The notes beneath the pieces were generated by a model that was not told the DNA's origin, made no database searches, and saw only the letters and a list, made by a program, of their open reading frames with translations. Below are positions 54,975-63,208 of a stretch of DNA of 64,000 nt, in pieces. The first letter of the stretch is position 1. Every line of letters starts with the position of its first letter. Made by a program: the position numbers and the translations under genes. Origin of the DNA: CAZPRY01 sp964589175 (lineage in GTDB: Bacteria; Fidelibacterota; UBA2242); contig CAZPRY010000002.1 of NCBI GenBank assembly GCA_964589175.1, positions 124,001 to 188,000 on the forward strand, read 5' to 3'.

Positions 54975-55880
54975 ATGAATAAAGATTTAGGTAAAACCGC
55001 CGTCGCGCTGAGTGGTGGCGGGGCTCTGGGATTGGCCCATATCGGTGTGCTGAAAGCCATGGAAGAGCTCGGTATCCGGCCGGCCGTGCTCGCCGGAACC
55101 AGCGCCGGCGCCCTGATCGGGGCTTTTTACGCCCGTGGTATCCCGGTGAGTGAAATCGAAAAACTGGCCCTTTCGATTGATCGGGTCGGTACTTTGCGCC
55201 TGCTGAATCCGTCTATTCCGCGCGGTGGCCTGCTTGATATGCGCAACATCGAGCAGCTCTTTCAGATGCACCTGGGCAAAGAGACGCGGATCGAAGATCT
55301 GTCGATACCGTTTATCGCCGTGACCGTCGATTTCCAGACCGGCGACATTTTGTACGTAAATCGTGGAAACCTGGTGGATGCCGTTCTGGCCAGTATCGCC
55401 ATCCCGGGCGTCTTCAAACCGGTGGATGCCAACGGAACCCTGCTGGTGGACGGCGGCTTGCGGGACAACCTGCCCTTGCGCGTACTCCGGGAATACGAAC
55501 ACGATACCATGATCGGCGTGAATGTTCTCAAAACGAAAGAACTCAAACTTGAGGGCTATTTTTCCAGTGTTGACCGGAACAAGAAAATCAGTAAAGAAGA
55601 GCCGGACAATTTTTTCGAACGCATCACCCAGGCCGTCCGGATGGGGCGTGCCAATCGCGAACAAAACATACCACTTCGTCTGACCTATATCGGCTACCAA
55701 TCGGTGTTGATTCTCTTGTCGGAGCTCTCCAACAAGGAAATTATAATTGCCAGCCCGGATCTGGTCATTCAGTTGGACTTGTCGCATATGCATCTCTGGG
55801 AGTTCTGGCGGGCGGCCGAGGCCATCAAGATAGGCTACGAATCCGCCAAACGACAGTTACAGGAGTTTTTGAAGTCATGA
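54975..55880 (+). CDS. Patatin-like phospholipase
   Basis: A 301-residue protein with the three patatin marks: the oxyanion loop SGGGALGLAH (14-19), the nucleophile elbow GTSAG (Ser43) and the catalytic Asp in DGG (D159). It has no signal peptide, so it acts in the cytoplasm or at the inner leaflet as a lipid acyl hydrolase (RssA/YlbK-like). GAGG lies five bases before the ATG. It precedes the channel-like gene by 33 bases and may be in the same transcript. Confidence 0.92.
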   Translation: MNKDLGKTAVALSGGGALGLAHIGVLKAMEELGIRPAVLAGTSAGALIGAFYARGIPVSEIEKLALSIDRVGTLRLLNPSIPRGGLLDMRNIEQLFQMHLGKETRIEDLSIPFIAVTVDFQTGDILYVNRGNLVDAVLASIAIPGVFKPVDANGTLLVDGGLRDNLPLRVLREYEHDTMIGVNVLKTKELKLEGYFSSVDRNKKISKEEPDNFFERITQAVRMGRANREQNIPLRLTYIGYQSVLILLSELSNKEIIIASPDLVIQLDLSHMHLWEFWRAAEAIKIGYESAKRQLQEFLKS

Positions 55881-55913
55881 TGGACCGGGAATAAAGAGGA
55901 GCCAGTCAATCCT

Positions 55914-57221
55914 ATGCATCGCATCGTTTTACGTTTCTGGAAATATATTTTAATTTGTATCGTCATCGTGACCGCTTGGATTTCTTTCCTGCAGACGAAT
56001 ATGGTCTCCCCGGATTCGCACTGGCGCTATTTTCAGGCGCTCTACTACTCGATCAATCTTTTCATCGTCGGCGGTGTGGACAACGGCTTCCCGTCGGGCG
56101 GTCCCGGAATCGCGCTTGGATTGCTGTGGATCTGCTATTTCGTGGCGCCGCTGCTGACCCTGAGTTTTATTTATCAAATAATCCAGGAGAAAATCCTCGG
56201 CCGGATTTCCCCCTGGTTTAGCGGACATACGGTCATCTGTGGCCTGGGGCGCAACGGGCGCCTCATCTACGACCTGATCAAGGAGCATGCTCCGCATAAT
56301 CACAAGATGGTTTTAATCGAGAAGGATGCCAACAATCCGCGGGCCGAGATGCTCGTGAAAAGCCACACGACCTGGTGGCTGAAAGAGGATTTCACCCAGG
56401 TTCCCGTGCTGCGCAAGGCCCGGGTTCATAAAGCCGACCGCATCTATATCACGACCAATCAGGATTTGCTGAACCTGAACACCATGGTTAATGTCCAGAA
56501 ACTGAATGGCGATCATCCGGACTTTTTGTGCTACACTCATATCGGAAACCTCAGCCTGCATCATATCTGGAAAGAGACATTTCTGCGGGAACAAAATTAT
56601 CGGAATGTACGGCTGTTCAACGGTTACGAGGGCGTTACGCGCCGCCTGTATCATACCTGGGTCAAGGATGGCGGCCACCTGGATCCGAAGGGCAACATCT
56701 TCATGATTCTGGGCTTCGGGCAATTCGGACAAATGTTGATGAGCCAACTGACGAACGACAGCAGCCGCGCGACCAGCGATGATATCGTGGTCGTGACCCG
56801 TAAACTTAATTTCGATCTGAAGAAGCAGAAATATTCCTGGGCGCATTCCAATGTCTGCGAGCGCTGCAACGTCCTGATGCCGCTCGAAGGGGACATTCAT
56901 ACGCCCGAGTTGTGGAACCAGCTGGCAGAGCTCATCCGGCGTTCCGCCAAATCGGCGATTATCTTTCTCTGTCGGGATAACGATATCGAAAACCTCAGCC
57001 TGGCGATCAACATGAAGACCGGCGGACCGGTGGAATTGCAGGAGGCTACCATCTTCTGCCGGATGTACACGCCGACTGCCGTCGAGATCAACGATATTCT
57101 CGAGAAGAGCATTACGCCCCACCAGTCGCGGGATATCATTCTCTTTCCGATGCAGCACGAACTGAAAGAGGCTTTTCACGATGAACTGTTCGACGGCGCC
57201 CGGAGGTCCGACCGGCATTGA
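55914..57221 (+). CDS. Two-RCK channel-like protein with atypical pore motif
   Basis: A 435-residue protein with two N-terminal membrane helices (about 8-26 and 65-88) and two TrkA-N/RCK Rossmann domains. Nucleotide motifs are GLGRNG (about residue 107) and GFGQFG (about 262). The layout is that of a KTN/RCK potassium channel. However, the pore-helix region reads SINLFIVGGVDNGFP instead of the TVGYGD filter, so potassium selectivity is doubtful. It may be a non-canonical channel or a regulatory relative. GAGGAG lies about twelve bases before the ATG. Confidence 0.78.
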   Translation: MHRIVLRFWKYILICIVIVTAWISFLQTNMVSPDSHWRYFQALYYSINLFIVGGVDNGFPSGGPGIALGLLWICYFVAPLLTLSFIYQIIQEKILGRISPWFSGHTVICGLGRNGRLIYDLIKEHAPHNHKMVLIEKDANNPRAEMLVKSHTTWWLKEDFTQVPVLRKARVHKADRIYITTNQDLLNLNTMVNVQKLNGDHPDFLCYTHIGNLSLHHIWKETFLREQNYRNVRLFNGYEGVTRRLYHTWVKDGGHLDPKGNIFMILGFGQFGQMLMSQLTNDSSRATSDDIVVVTRKLNFDLKKQKYSWAHSNVCERCNVLMPLEGDIHTPELWNQLAELIRRSAKSAIIFLCRDNDIENLSLAINMKTGGPVELQEATIFCRMYTPTAVEINDILEKSITPHQSRDIILFPMQHELKEAFHDELFDGARRSDRH

Positions 57222-57356
57222 TCTCTGGAAAGGCGATAATATCGTCTTTTAAAACCCGGATTTTCTCTTAAATTTTTAAAGCAATTTGAATGGTCTCGCG
57301 GATTGCATTGCGAAACAGGAATCCGGATTTACGAGGGCAGAGAGAGCATCAACAGT

Positions 57357-58136
57357 ATGGCAACGGGAATAATCTTCGATATTAAAAAATACGCGATCCA
57401 TGACGGGCCCGGCATCCGCACGACCGTCTTTTTGAAAGGCTGTCCGCTCGATTGCCCCTGGTGTCACAATCCCGAAAGTAAAAACCCGCACCCGGAGAAG
57501 GTGTCGGTGCAGCCCTCCCAAAAAGAGAAGACGATCGGCCGTGCCTGGACGGTTGAAGAGGTGATCCGGGAAGTCATGCAGGACCTCATTTTCTACGAAG
57601 AATCCGGCGGCGGTGTGACCTTCTCGGGCGGCGAACCGCTGATGCAGATCGAATTCCTGACGGAATTGCTGGCCGCCTCGAAAACCAACGGCCTGCATAC
57701 GGCGGTGGATAGCTCCGGCTGCGTTGCCTGGGAAAAACTGGCACGCATCCTGCCATGGACTGATTTGTTCCTTTATGATCTTAAAATTATCGACGACGAC
57801 GAGCATCAAAAATATACAACGGCTTCGAACGTCCTGATTCTGGAGAACCTGGAAAAACTGACCAAAAGCGGGATTCCGCTGCGCATCCGCATTCCGCTTA
57901 TTCCGGGGATTACGGACACGGCCCAAAACATTGCGGATCTTCTGCAGTATTTATCCGGCTTGAAGAATATCACCGGGATCGGCCTGCTGCCCTACAATCA
58001 ACTGGGCGAGGACAAGCTGCAGCGTTATGGAATAACGAATCGTCTGGGCAAGCTGCGGCCGCAAAGTCCGGCGGAACTGAAGGCCATCGCCGCGCGTTTT
58101 CAGGATCGTGGATATAGCGTGAAGATTGGCGACTGA
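57357..58136 (+). CDS. Glycyl radical enzyme activase (HypE-like)
   Basis: The likely start is the ATG at 57357 (259 residues); the frame reaches back to 57303 without a ribosome binding site. The radical SAM cluster motif is CX3CX2C in GCPLDCPWCHNPE, preceded by IHDGPGIRTTVFLKG, the mark of GRE activases. The SAM segment is VTFSGGEPLMQ. The ferredoxin-like insert with two extra [4Fe-4S] clusters, common in non-PFL activases, is absent: the next 35 residues have no cysteine. It installs the glycyl radical on the HypD-like enzyme encoded next; the stop overlaps that start by one base. Confidence 0.9.
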   Translation: MATGIIFDIKKYAIHDGPGIRTTVFLKGCPLDCPWCHNPESKNPHPEKVSVQPSQKEKTIGRAWTVEEVIREVMQDLIFYEESGGGVTFSGGEPLMQIEFLTELLAASKTNGLHTAVDSSGCVAWEKLARILPWTDLFLYDLKIIDDDEHQKYTTASNVLILENLEKLTKSGIPLRIRIPLIPGITDTAQNIADLLQYLSGLKNITGIGLLPYNQLGEDKLQRYGITNRLGKLRPQSPAELKAIAARFQDRGYSVKIGD

Positions 58137-60502
58137 TGATGAACGAAAGAATCAAACGACTTCGGCAGAATAGTCTGGACGCAGTTCCGGCACTGTCCAT
58201 CGAACGGGCGCTTCTGCTGACGGATTTCTATAAAAGCGGCCGAGCCGAGCGCGTCTCGGTGCCGGTGGCGCGGGCTATGGTGTTTCAATGTCTGCTGGAA
58301 AACAAAGCGATTTGCATCAATCCCGACGAGCTTATCGTCGGCGAACGCGGCCCGGCGCTCAAGGCCACGCCGATCTACCCCGAGATTTGCACCCACCAAC
58401 CGGAAGATTTCAAAATTCTGCACAATCGCGAGAAAATCCCATTCAAGGTGTCCGACGAGGCGCGCGAGACGCAGCTGCGGGAGATCATCCCCTTCTGGTC
58501 CGGCCGTTCGATCCGGGACCGGATTTTCGAGGAGGTCGGGGAGGAATGGATCGACGCCTACCGGACCGGGATTTTCACCGAATTCCAGGAGCAGCGCGCG
58601 CCGGGACATACGGTTCTGGACGATAAAATTTACCGCAAAGGCCTGCGCGATTTTATGGCTGACATCGAGCGAAGCATTGCCGGGTTGGATTTTTTCAACG
58701 ATCCGGAGGCGCTGAAGAAGCGCGAAGAACTCAAGGCCATGTGCATTGTTGCCAAAGCCCTGGTCCGTTTTGCTCAACGCCATGCGGAGAAAGCCGCCGA
58801 ACTGGTCGAAGCCGAAACCGATTCGCAGCGCAAGGCTGAATTGCAGGAAATCGCCGCTATCTGCCGGCATGTGCCCGAGAATTCTCCGCGCACTTTTCAT
58901 GAAGCGCTGCAATATTACTGGTTCGTCCATCTGGGCGTCATCACCGAACTCAACACCTGGGATTCCTTCAATCCCGGTCGCCTGGATCAGCACCTGTGGC
59001 CGTTTTACCGACGAGAGATCGAAAACGGTATTCTAACGAGAGAACATGCTTTGGAATTACTGCAAGCCTTCTGGGTAAAATTCAATAACCAGCCGGCCCC
59101 GCCCAAAGTCGGCGTCACGGCCCAGGAAAGCAACACCTACACGGACTTTTGCCTGATCAACCTGGGCGGCGTCAAGGCGGACGGCTCGGATGCGGTCAAT
59201 GAACTTTCCTACATGATCCTGGATGTGATCGAAGAAATGCGCCTGCTTCAGCCCGGTTCCATGGTCCAGATCAGCCGCAAGAATCCCAATCGCTTTTTAA
59301 AACGGGCCTTGAAAATTATCAAAACCGGCTTCGGCCAGCCGTCGGTTTTCAATACGGACGAGATTATTCAGGAACTCCTGCGTCAGGGCAAATCGATCGT
59401 CGACGCGCGCGACGGCGGCGCCAGCGGCTGCGTGGAGACCGGCGCCTTCGGTAAGGAGAGCTATATCCTGACCGGCTATTTCAACCTGGCCAAAATCCTG
59501 GAACTGACACTCAACAATGGTTTCGATCCGCGCAGCTGTCAGCAAATCGGTTTGAAGACCGGCAATCCGGCGGATTTTTCAGCCTTCGATCCATTGATGT
59601 CGGCCTACCGCAAGCAGCTGGTCCATTTTATCGATATCAAAATTCGCGGCAACCGCATCATCGAGCGACTCTGGGCGGAATATCTACCGGCCCCGTTCAT
59701 GTCGATTCTGATCGACGATTGCATCGCCAACGGCAGGGACTACAATGACGGCGGGGCGCGTTACAACACGTCGTATATCCAGGGCGTCGGCATCGGCTCG
59801 ATCACCGATTCACTGGCGGCCATCAAATATCATGTCTTCGATCATAAGACGATTTCGATGTCGGCGATGCTCAAAGCCATTCAGCGGAATTTCGACGACG
59901 ATGCGGAGTTGCGGGAAAAATTACTGTACGAGACGCCGAAGTACGGCAACGACGATGACTACGCGGATGACATCCTGCGTGAAGTGTTCGAAATTTTCTT
60001 CAGCGCGGTTGATGGAAAGCCAAACACCAAAGGCGGCCATTTTCGCATCAACCTGCTGCCGACGACCTCGCATGTCTATTTCGGCAGCGTAACGGGCGCC
60101 ACGCCGGACGGCCGCCGGGCTGGGGAGCCGCTCTCCGAGGGCATCTCGCCGGTGCAGGGCGCCGACCGCAAAGGCCCGACGGCGGTATTAAAATCCGCGG
60201 CCAAAATAGATCATGTTCGCACGGGCGGTACGCTGCTCAACCAGAAATTCACGCCATCAATGCTGGCCGATGAGGATGGAATCGACAAACTCGCTCACCT
60301 GATCCGGACCTACTTCAAGCTGGACGGGCACCACATTCAGTTTAATGTTGTCGATGCGGAAACCCTGCGCAAGGCCCAGCAGCATCCCGAAAAGTTCCGC
60401 GACCTGATCATACGCGTGGCGGGCTACAGCGATTACTTCGTCGACTTGGGCGCCGATCTGCAGAATGAAATCATCCGGCGTACGGAGCATGGCGCCAATT
60501 AA
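58136..60502 (+). CDS. hypD: Trans-4-hydroxy-L-proline dehydratase (glycyl radical enzyme)
   Basis: A 788-residue glycyl radical enzyme very similar, by recall of the family, to HypD of gut clostridia. It shares SINPDELIVGERG-like, FTEFQEQRAPGHT, NQPAPPKVG, SGCVETGAFGKE (thiyl Cys C432, general base E434), YILTGYFN, KYGNDDDYAD and the radical loop RVAGYSD (Gly763). HypD removes water from trans-4-hydroxy-L-proline to give pyrroline-5-carboxylate, which is reduced to proline. The product is oxygen-sensitive, which implies anoxic growth. The next gene encodes an Xaa-Pro peptidase, which fits use of collagen-like peptides. Confidence 0.9.
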   Translation: MMNERIKRLRQNSLDAVPALSIERALLLTDFYKSGRAERVSVPVARAMVFQCLLENKAICINPDELIVGERGPALKATPIYPEICTHQPEDFKILHNREKIPFKVSDEARETQLREIIPFWSGRSIRDRIFEEVGEEWIDAYRTGIFTEFQEQRAPGHTVLDDKIYRKGLRDFMADIERSIAGLDFFNDPEALKKREELKAMCIVAKALVRFAQRHAEKAAELVEAETDSQRKAELQEIAAICRHVPENSPRTFHEALQYYWFVHLGVITELNTWDSFNPGRLDQHLWPFYRREIENGILTREHALELLQAFWVKFNNQPAPPKVGVTAQESNTYTDFCLINLGGVKADGSDAVNELSYMILDVIEEMRLLQPGSMVQISRKNPNRFLKRALKIIKTGFGQPSVFNTDEIIQELLRQGKSIVDARDGGASGCVETGAFGKESYILTGYFNLAKILELTLNNGFDPRSCQQIGLKTGNPADFSAFDPLMSAYRKQLVHFIDIKIRGNRIIERLWAEYLPAPFMSILIDDCIANGRDYNDGGARYNTSYIQGVGIGSITDSLAAIKYHVFDHKTISMSAMLKAIQRNFDDDAELREKLLYETPKYGNDDDYADDILREVFEIFFSAVDGKPNTKGGHFRINLLPTTSHVYFGSVTGATPDGRRAGEPLSEGISPVQGADRKGPTAVLKSAAKIDHVRTGGTLLNQKFTPSMLADEDGIDKLAHLIRTYFKLDGHHIQFNVVDAETLRKAQQHPEKFRDLIIRVAGYSDYFVDLGADLQNEIIRRTEHGAN

Positions 60503-60523
60503 CTCGAAAAAACAGAGGGAATT

Positions 60524-61903
60524 ATGTTTAGCACCAAGACTTATGTACAGCGTAGAAAACAATTGAAAGAGGCGATGAAATCGGGCCTGCTGCTCTTTTT
60601 GGGCAATGAAGAGAGCCCGATGAATTATTCCGGCAATCAATATCATTTTCGCCAGGACAGCACGTTTCTGTATTATTTCGGATTGGACCTGCCGAACCTA
60701 GCGGCGGTCGTCGATATCGATAACGACCGGGAAATAATATTCGGCGATGATTTCGGGGTGGACGATATTGTCTGGATGGGACCTCAACCGAAAGTGAATG
60801 ACCTGGCTGCGCAGATCGGCGTCGCCGAAACCCAGCCCATGGCCGATTTGCAGAAAGTTATCATAGAGGCGATTGGCAAGGCCGATATTCACTACCTCCC
60901 GCCCTATCGCGCCGAACAGACCCTGAAGCTGGGCGAAATCTTCGGCGTCATTCCGTCCTGGGTCAAAAAGTACGTTTCGGTGAGTTTGATCAAGGCCGTC
61001 GTGGAACAACGCAACGTCAAGAGCGCCGAAGAGATCGAGCAGATTGAGCAGGCCCTGGAGGTGGCCTATGAGATGCAGACTACGGCGATGAAGATGGCCC
61101 GACCGGGTATGCGCGAGAGTGAGGTGTCGGGCACGCTGGAAGGCATAGCGTTGCGGAAAGGCGCGGGCGTCTCGTTTCCGATCATCTTTTCGATCAACGG
61201 CCAGACGCTGCACAATCATTATCACGGCAATGTTATGCAGGACGGCGACATGGCGGTGAATGATTCCGGCGCCGAATCGCGGCTGCATTATGCCGCCGAT
61301 ATTACCCGCACGATTCCGGTCGGGAAGAAGTTCACCGAAAAGCAGAAGGCGATTTACCGAATTGTCCTGAAAGCCAATATGAATGCGATCGACGCCATCA
61401 AACCCGGAATAAGCTATCGCGAAGTGCATCTGGCAACCGCGAAAGTTATTGCCTCGGGTCTGAAAGAACTCGGGTTCATGAAAGGCGATCTCGATGAAGC
61501 CGTCAAGCAGGGGGCCCAGGCGCTCTTCTTCCCGCACGGTCTCGGCCACATGCTGGGCCTGGATGTGCACGATCTGGAAAATCTCGGCGAGAATTACGTC
61601 GGTTATGACAAAACCATACAGCGCAGCGAACAGTTCGGACTGGCCTATCTGCGTATGGCCCGCGAGTTAAAACCCGGCTACGTGATGACCGTCGAACCCG
61701 GCATCTATTTCATCCCGGAATTGATCGATCAGTGGAAAGCCGGGAAGAAGTTCGAGGAATTCATCGATTACGAAAAAGTTGAAAGTTATAGAGGCTTCGG
61801 CGGTATCCGCATCGAGGATAATGTTTTGGTAACCGAAAGCGGACATCGTGTACTCGGCAAACCGATTCCCAAAACGATCGAGGAGATCGAAGCCCTGAAG
61901 TAA
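60524..61903 (+). CDS. pepP: Xaa-Pro aminopeptidase (aminopeptidase P, M24B)
   Basis: A 459-residue cytosolic peptidase. An N-terminal creatinase-like domain (about 1-165) is followed by the pita-bread M24 domain. Metal and catalytic segments are visible: NDSGAE (Asp), HYAADITRTIPVG (Asp), HGLGHMLGLDVHD (His), TVEPGIYFIP (Glu) and GIRIEDNVLVT (Glu). It removes the residue before proline (or hydroxyproline). It lies 21 bases after hypD with GAGGGA before the ATG, so it is probably in the same transcript and feeds it free Hyp and Pro. Confidence 0.93.
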   Translation: MFSTKTYVQRRKQLKEAMKSGLLLFLGNEESPMNYSGNQYHFRQDSTFLYYFGLDLPNLAAVVDIDNDREIIFGDDFGVDDIVWMGPQPKVNDLAAQIGVAETQPMADLQKVIIEAIGKADIHYLPPYRAEQTLKLGEIFGVIPSWVKKYVSVSLIKAVVEQRNVKSAEEIEQIEQALEVAYEMQTTAMKMARPGMRESEVSGTLEGIALRKGAGVSFPIIFSINGQTLHNHYHGNVMQDGDMAVNDSGAESRLHYAADITRTIPVGKKFTEKQKAIYRIVLKANMNAIDAIKPGISYREVHLATAKVIASGLKELGFMKGDLDEAVKQGAQALFFPHGLGHMLGLDVHDLENLGENYVGYDKTIQRSEQFGLAYLRMARELKPGYVMTVEPGIYFIPELIDQWKAGKKFEEFIDYEKVESYRGFGGIRIEDNVLVTESGHRVLGKPIPKTIEEIEALK

Positions 61904-62188
61904 GGGCAAAAGCCTTGAGGAGGTTTCGAACCTTTGCAAGGTTGAGCAAAGGGTCCGGATAAGTTCTACTGCCTTTTCACTCCGCGGAGTTGGATTTCTT
62001 TGAATGGCGCGGTGTACTCTGACAAGAGAGCGAGATAGTGTTTCGTGATGTGAAAAAGAAACCAATTTATTTCGGCTGCGCCTCTGGAAATTGGTTTTTG
62101 TCTTTCCTTCTGCTTGTAGAGCAGACATTCCTGTTTGTTGGTTTTTACCTAACCTGACAGGTGTACATTGTACGATGCTGGAGAGCTG

Positions 62189-62833
62189 CTATAATCCCAG
62201 TTTCTCGAGCCATTCTGGATTATCGGCCAGGACAATCCTCGCGATCTTGCTGAAGTCCGATTCCCAGCGGTCCATCTCTTTTACTTTGGCGTTGCGTTTC
62301 TCCCTGGATTCGGCTGTTTCACCTTTGGCCTTCTCCTGCAGGCGGTCGATTGCCGCAACCTGATCGACCAGTGCTTTCTCTCCATCGATTCGTTCCCGGT
62401 CGTACCCGAAATCCGCCATGACTGTCATGAAATCCGGTTGCTCCACTAGGTTGCCGTAGAAGGTCTCCATCTGGATGCGGCGGCCGGGCAGGTCCTTGCG
62501 GCGCGGACCGTTCAGCATCAACGCTTCGGCGGCTACTGTGTTTTCACGGAAAGCCACACGTGCGATTTTCAGGGTGGCGACGTACTTCGCATAAGCCGCG
62601 GCAATGGCCGTCTCGACTTCGTCGGTAGCCTGGTACTGTTTACCTTCGGCCAGCGCGGTTTCCCGCACCAGCGCCGCGCTTTCGTCGGCCAGCGTCAGAC
62701 CGTTTTGAAGTTTCTCGTCGGGGTAACCGGAGGTGTTCAGGCGGGCTTTGATCTCCGGGGTGCTCAAGGCGTTGTTCGCCATCAGCTGTACAAGGTGAAT
62801 ACGTTCATCGATTTTTTGATATGTAGTAGCCAT
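62189..62833 (-). CDS. Helical protein of unknown function (214 aa)
   Basis: A strong AAAGGAG lies before the ATG. The product is almost entirely helical, without signal or membrane segments. It begins MATTYQKIDERIHLVQLMAN and has a mid part with YGNLVEQPDFMTVMADFGYDRE. Similar proteins occur in FCB genomes, but I know no function. It is 15 bases downstream of the heptapeptide-repeat ORF and ends the minus-strand operon. Confidence 0.7.
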   Translation of the reverse strand: MATTYQKIDERIHLVQLMANNALSTPEIKARLNTSGYPDEKLQNGLTLADESAALVRETALAEGKQYQATDEVETAIAAAYAKYVATLKIARVAFRENTVAAEALMLNGPRRKDLPGRRIQMETFYGNLVEQPDFMTVMADFGYDRERIDGEKALVDQVAAIDRLQEKAKGETAESREKRNAKVKEMDRWESDFSKIARIVLADNPEWLEKLGL

Positions 62834-62848
62834 CTTTTACTCCTTTCT

Positions 62849-63208
62849 TTATGGGATTGCGTTCGGGATGCTTTCAATTCGCTGAGGAATAGTTTTCGCC
62901 CGGAGAAGGACACTTTCCACCCGGAGCGGAACGGTTTCAACCTGCTGCGGATCACTTTCCGACCGGTGATTTATCCTTTCTCCCCGGTGATATATACTTT
63001 CTACCCAATGCGGGATGGTTTTTACCCGGTGATATATACTTTCGGGCCGGTGCGGAACGCTTTCTCCCCGGTGATCCATACATTCCACCCGCTTCCGGGT
63101 GCATTCTCCGTGCTGCTTTACGAAAGCGATATCCTTTTGCAGCGGGCCGGGGCGGGAAGGCGCCGGATGTGAGAACCGACGCCTTCCATTGCCTATGTTC
63201 ATTATCAT
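62849..63208 (-). CDS. Heptapeptide-repeat ORF built on a 21-bp tandem array
   Basis: A 119-residue frame whose ATG overlaps the stop of the preceding gene (ATGA, 63205-63208), a sign of coupling. After residue 38 it is a run of seven-residue units of the type R-(V)-E-S-I-P-H, for example RPESIYH, RVKTIPH and WVESIYH. The plus strand is open here too (FSPVIYT-type units), so coding is not certain. If made, it would be a basic, extended repeat peptide. The gene after it has its own strong ribosome binding site. Confidence 0.4.
   Translation of the reverse strand: MIMNIGNGRRRFSHPAPSRPGPLQKDIAFVKQHGECTRKRVECMDHRGESVPHRPESIYHRVKTIPHWVESIYHRGERINHRSESDPQQVETVPLRVESVLLRAKTIPQRIESIPNAIP
62871..63101. 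repeat. 21-bp tandem array, 11 units
   Basis: Eleven units of exactly 21 bp read on the plus strand as CTTTCtacCCGGtgatatata and variants. Two alternating unit types end in -tgatatata or -gcggaacg. There are no indels, so all frames stay in phase and both strands encode heptapeptide repeats. Confidence 0.93.

Noticed and set aside
62705..63172. Plus-strand frame of 155 codons across the 21-bp array
   Set aside because: It starts inside the 214-residue gene on the other strand and has no ribosome binding site. It stays open because the array length is a multiple of three.
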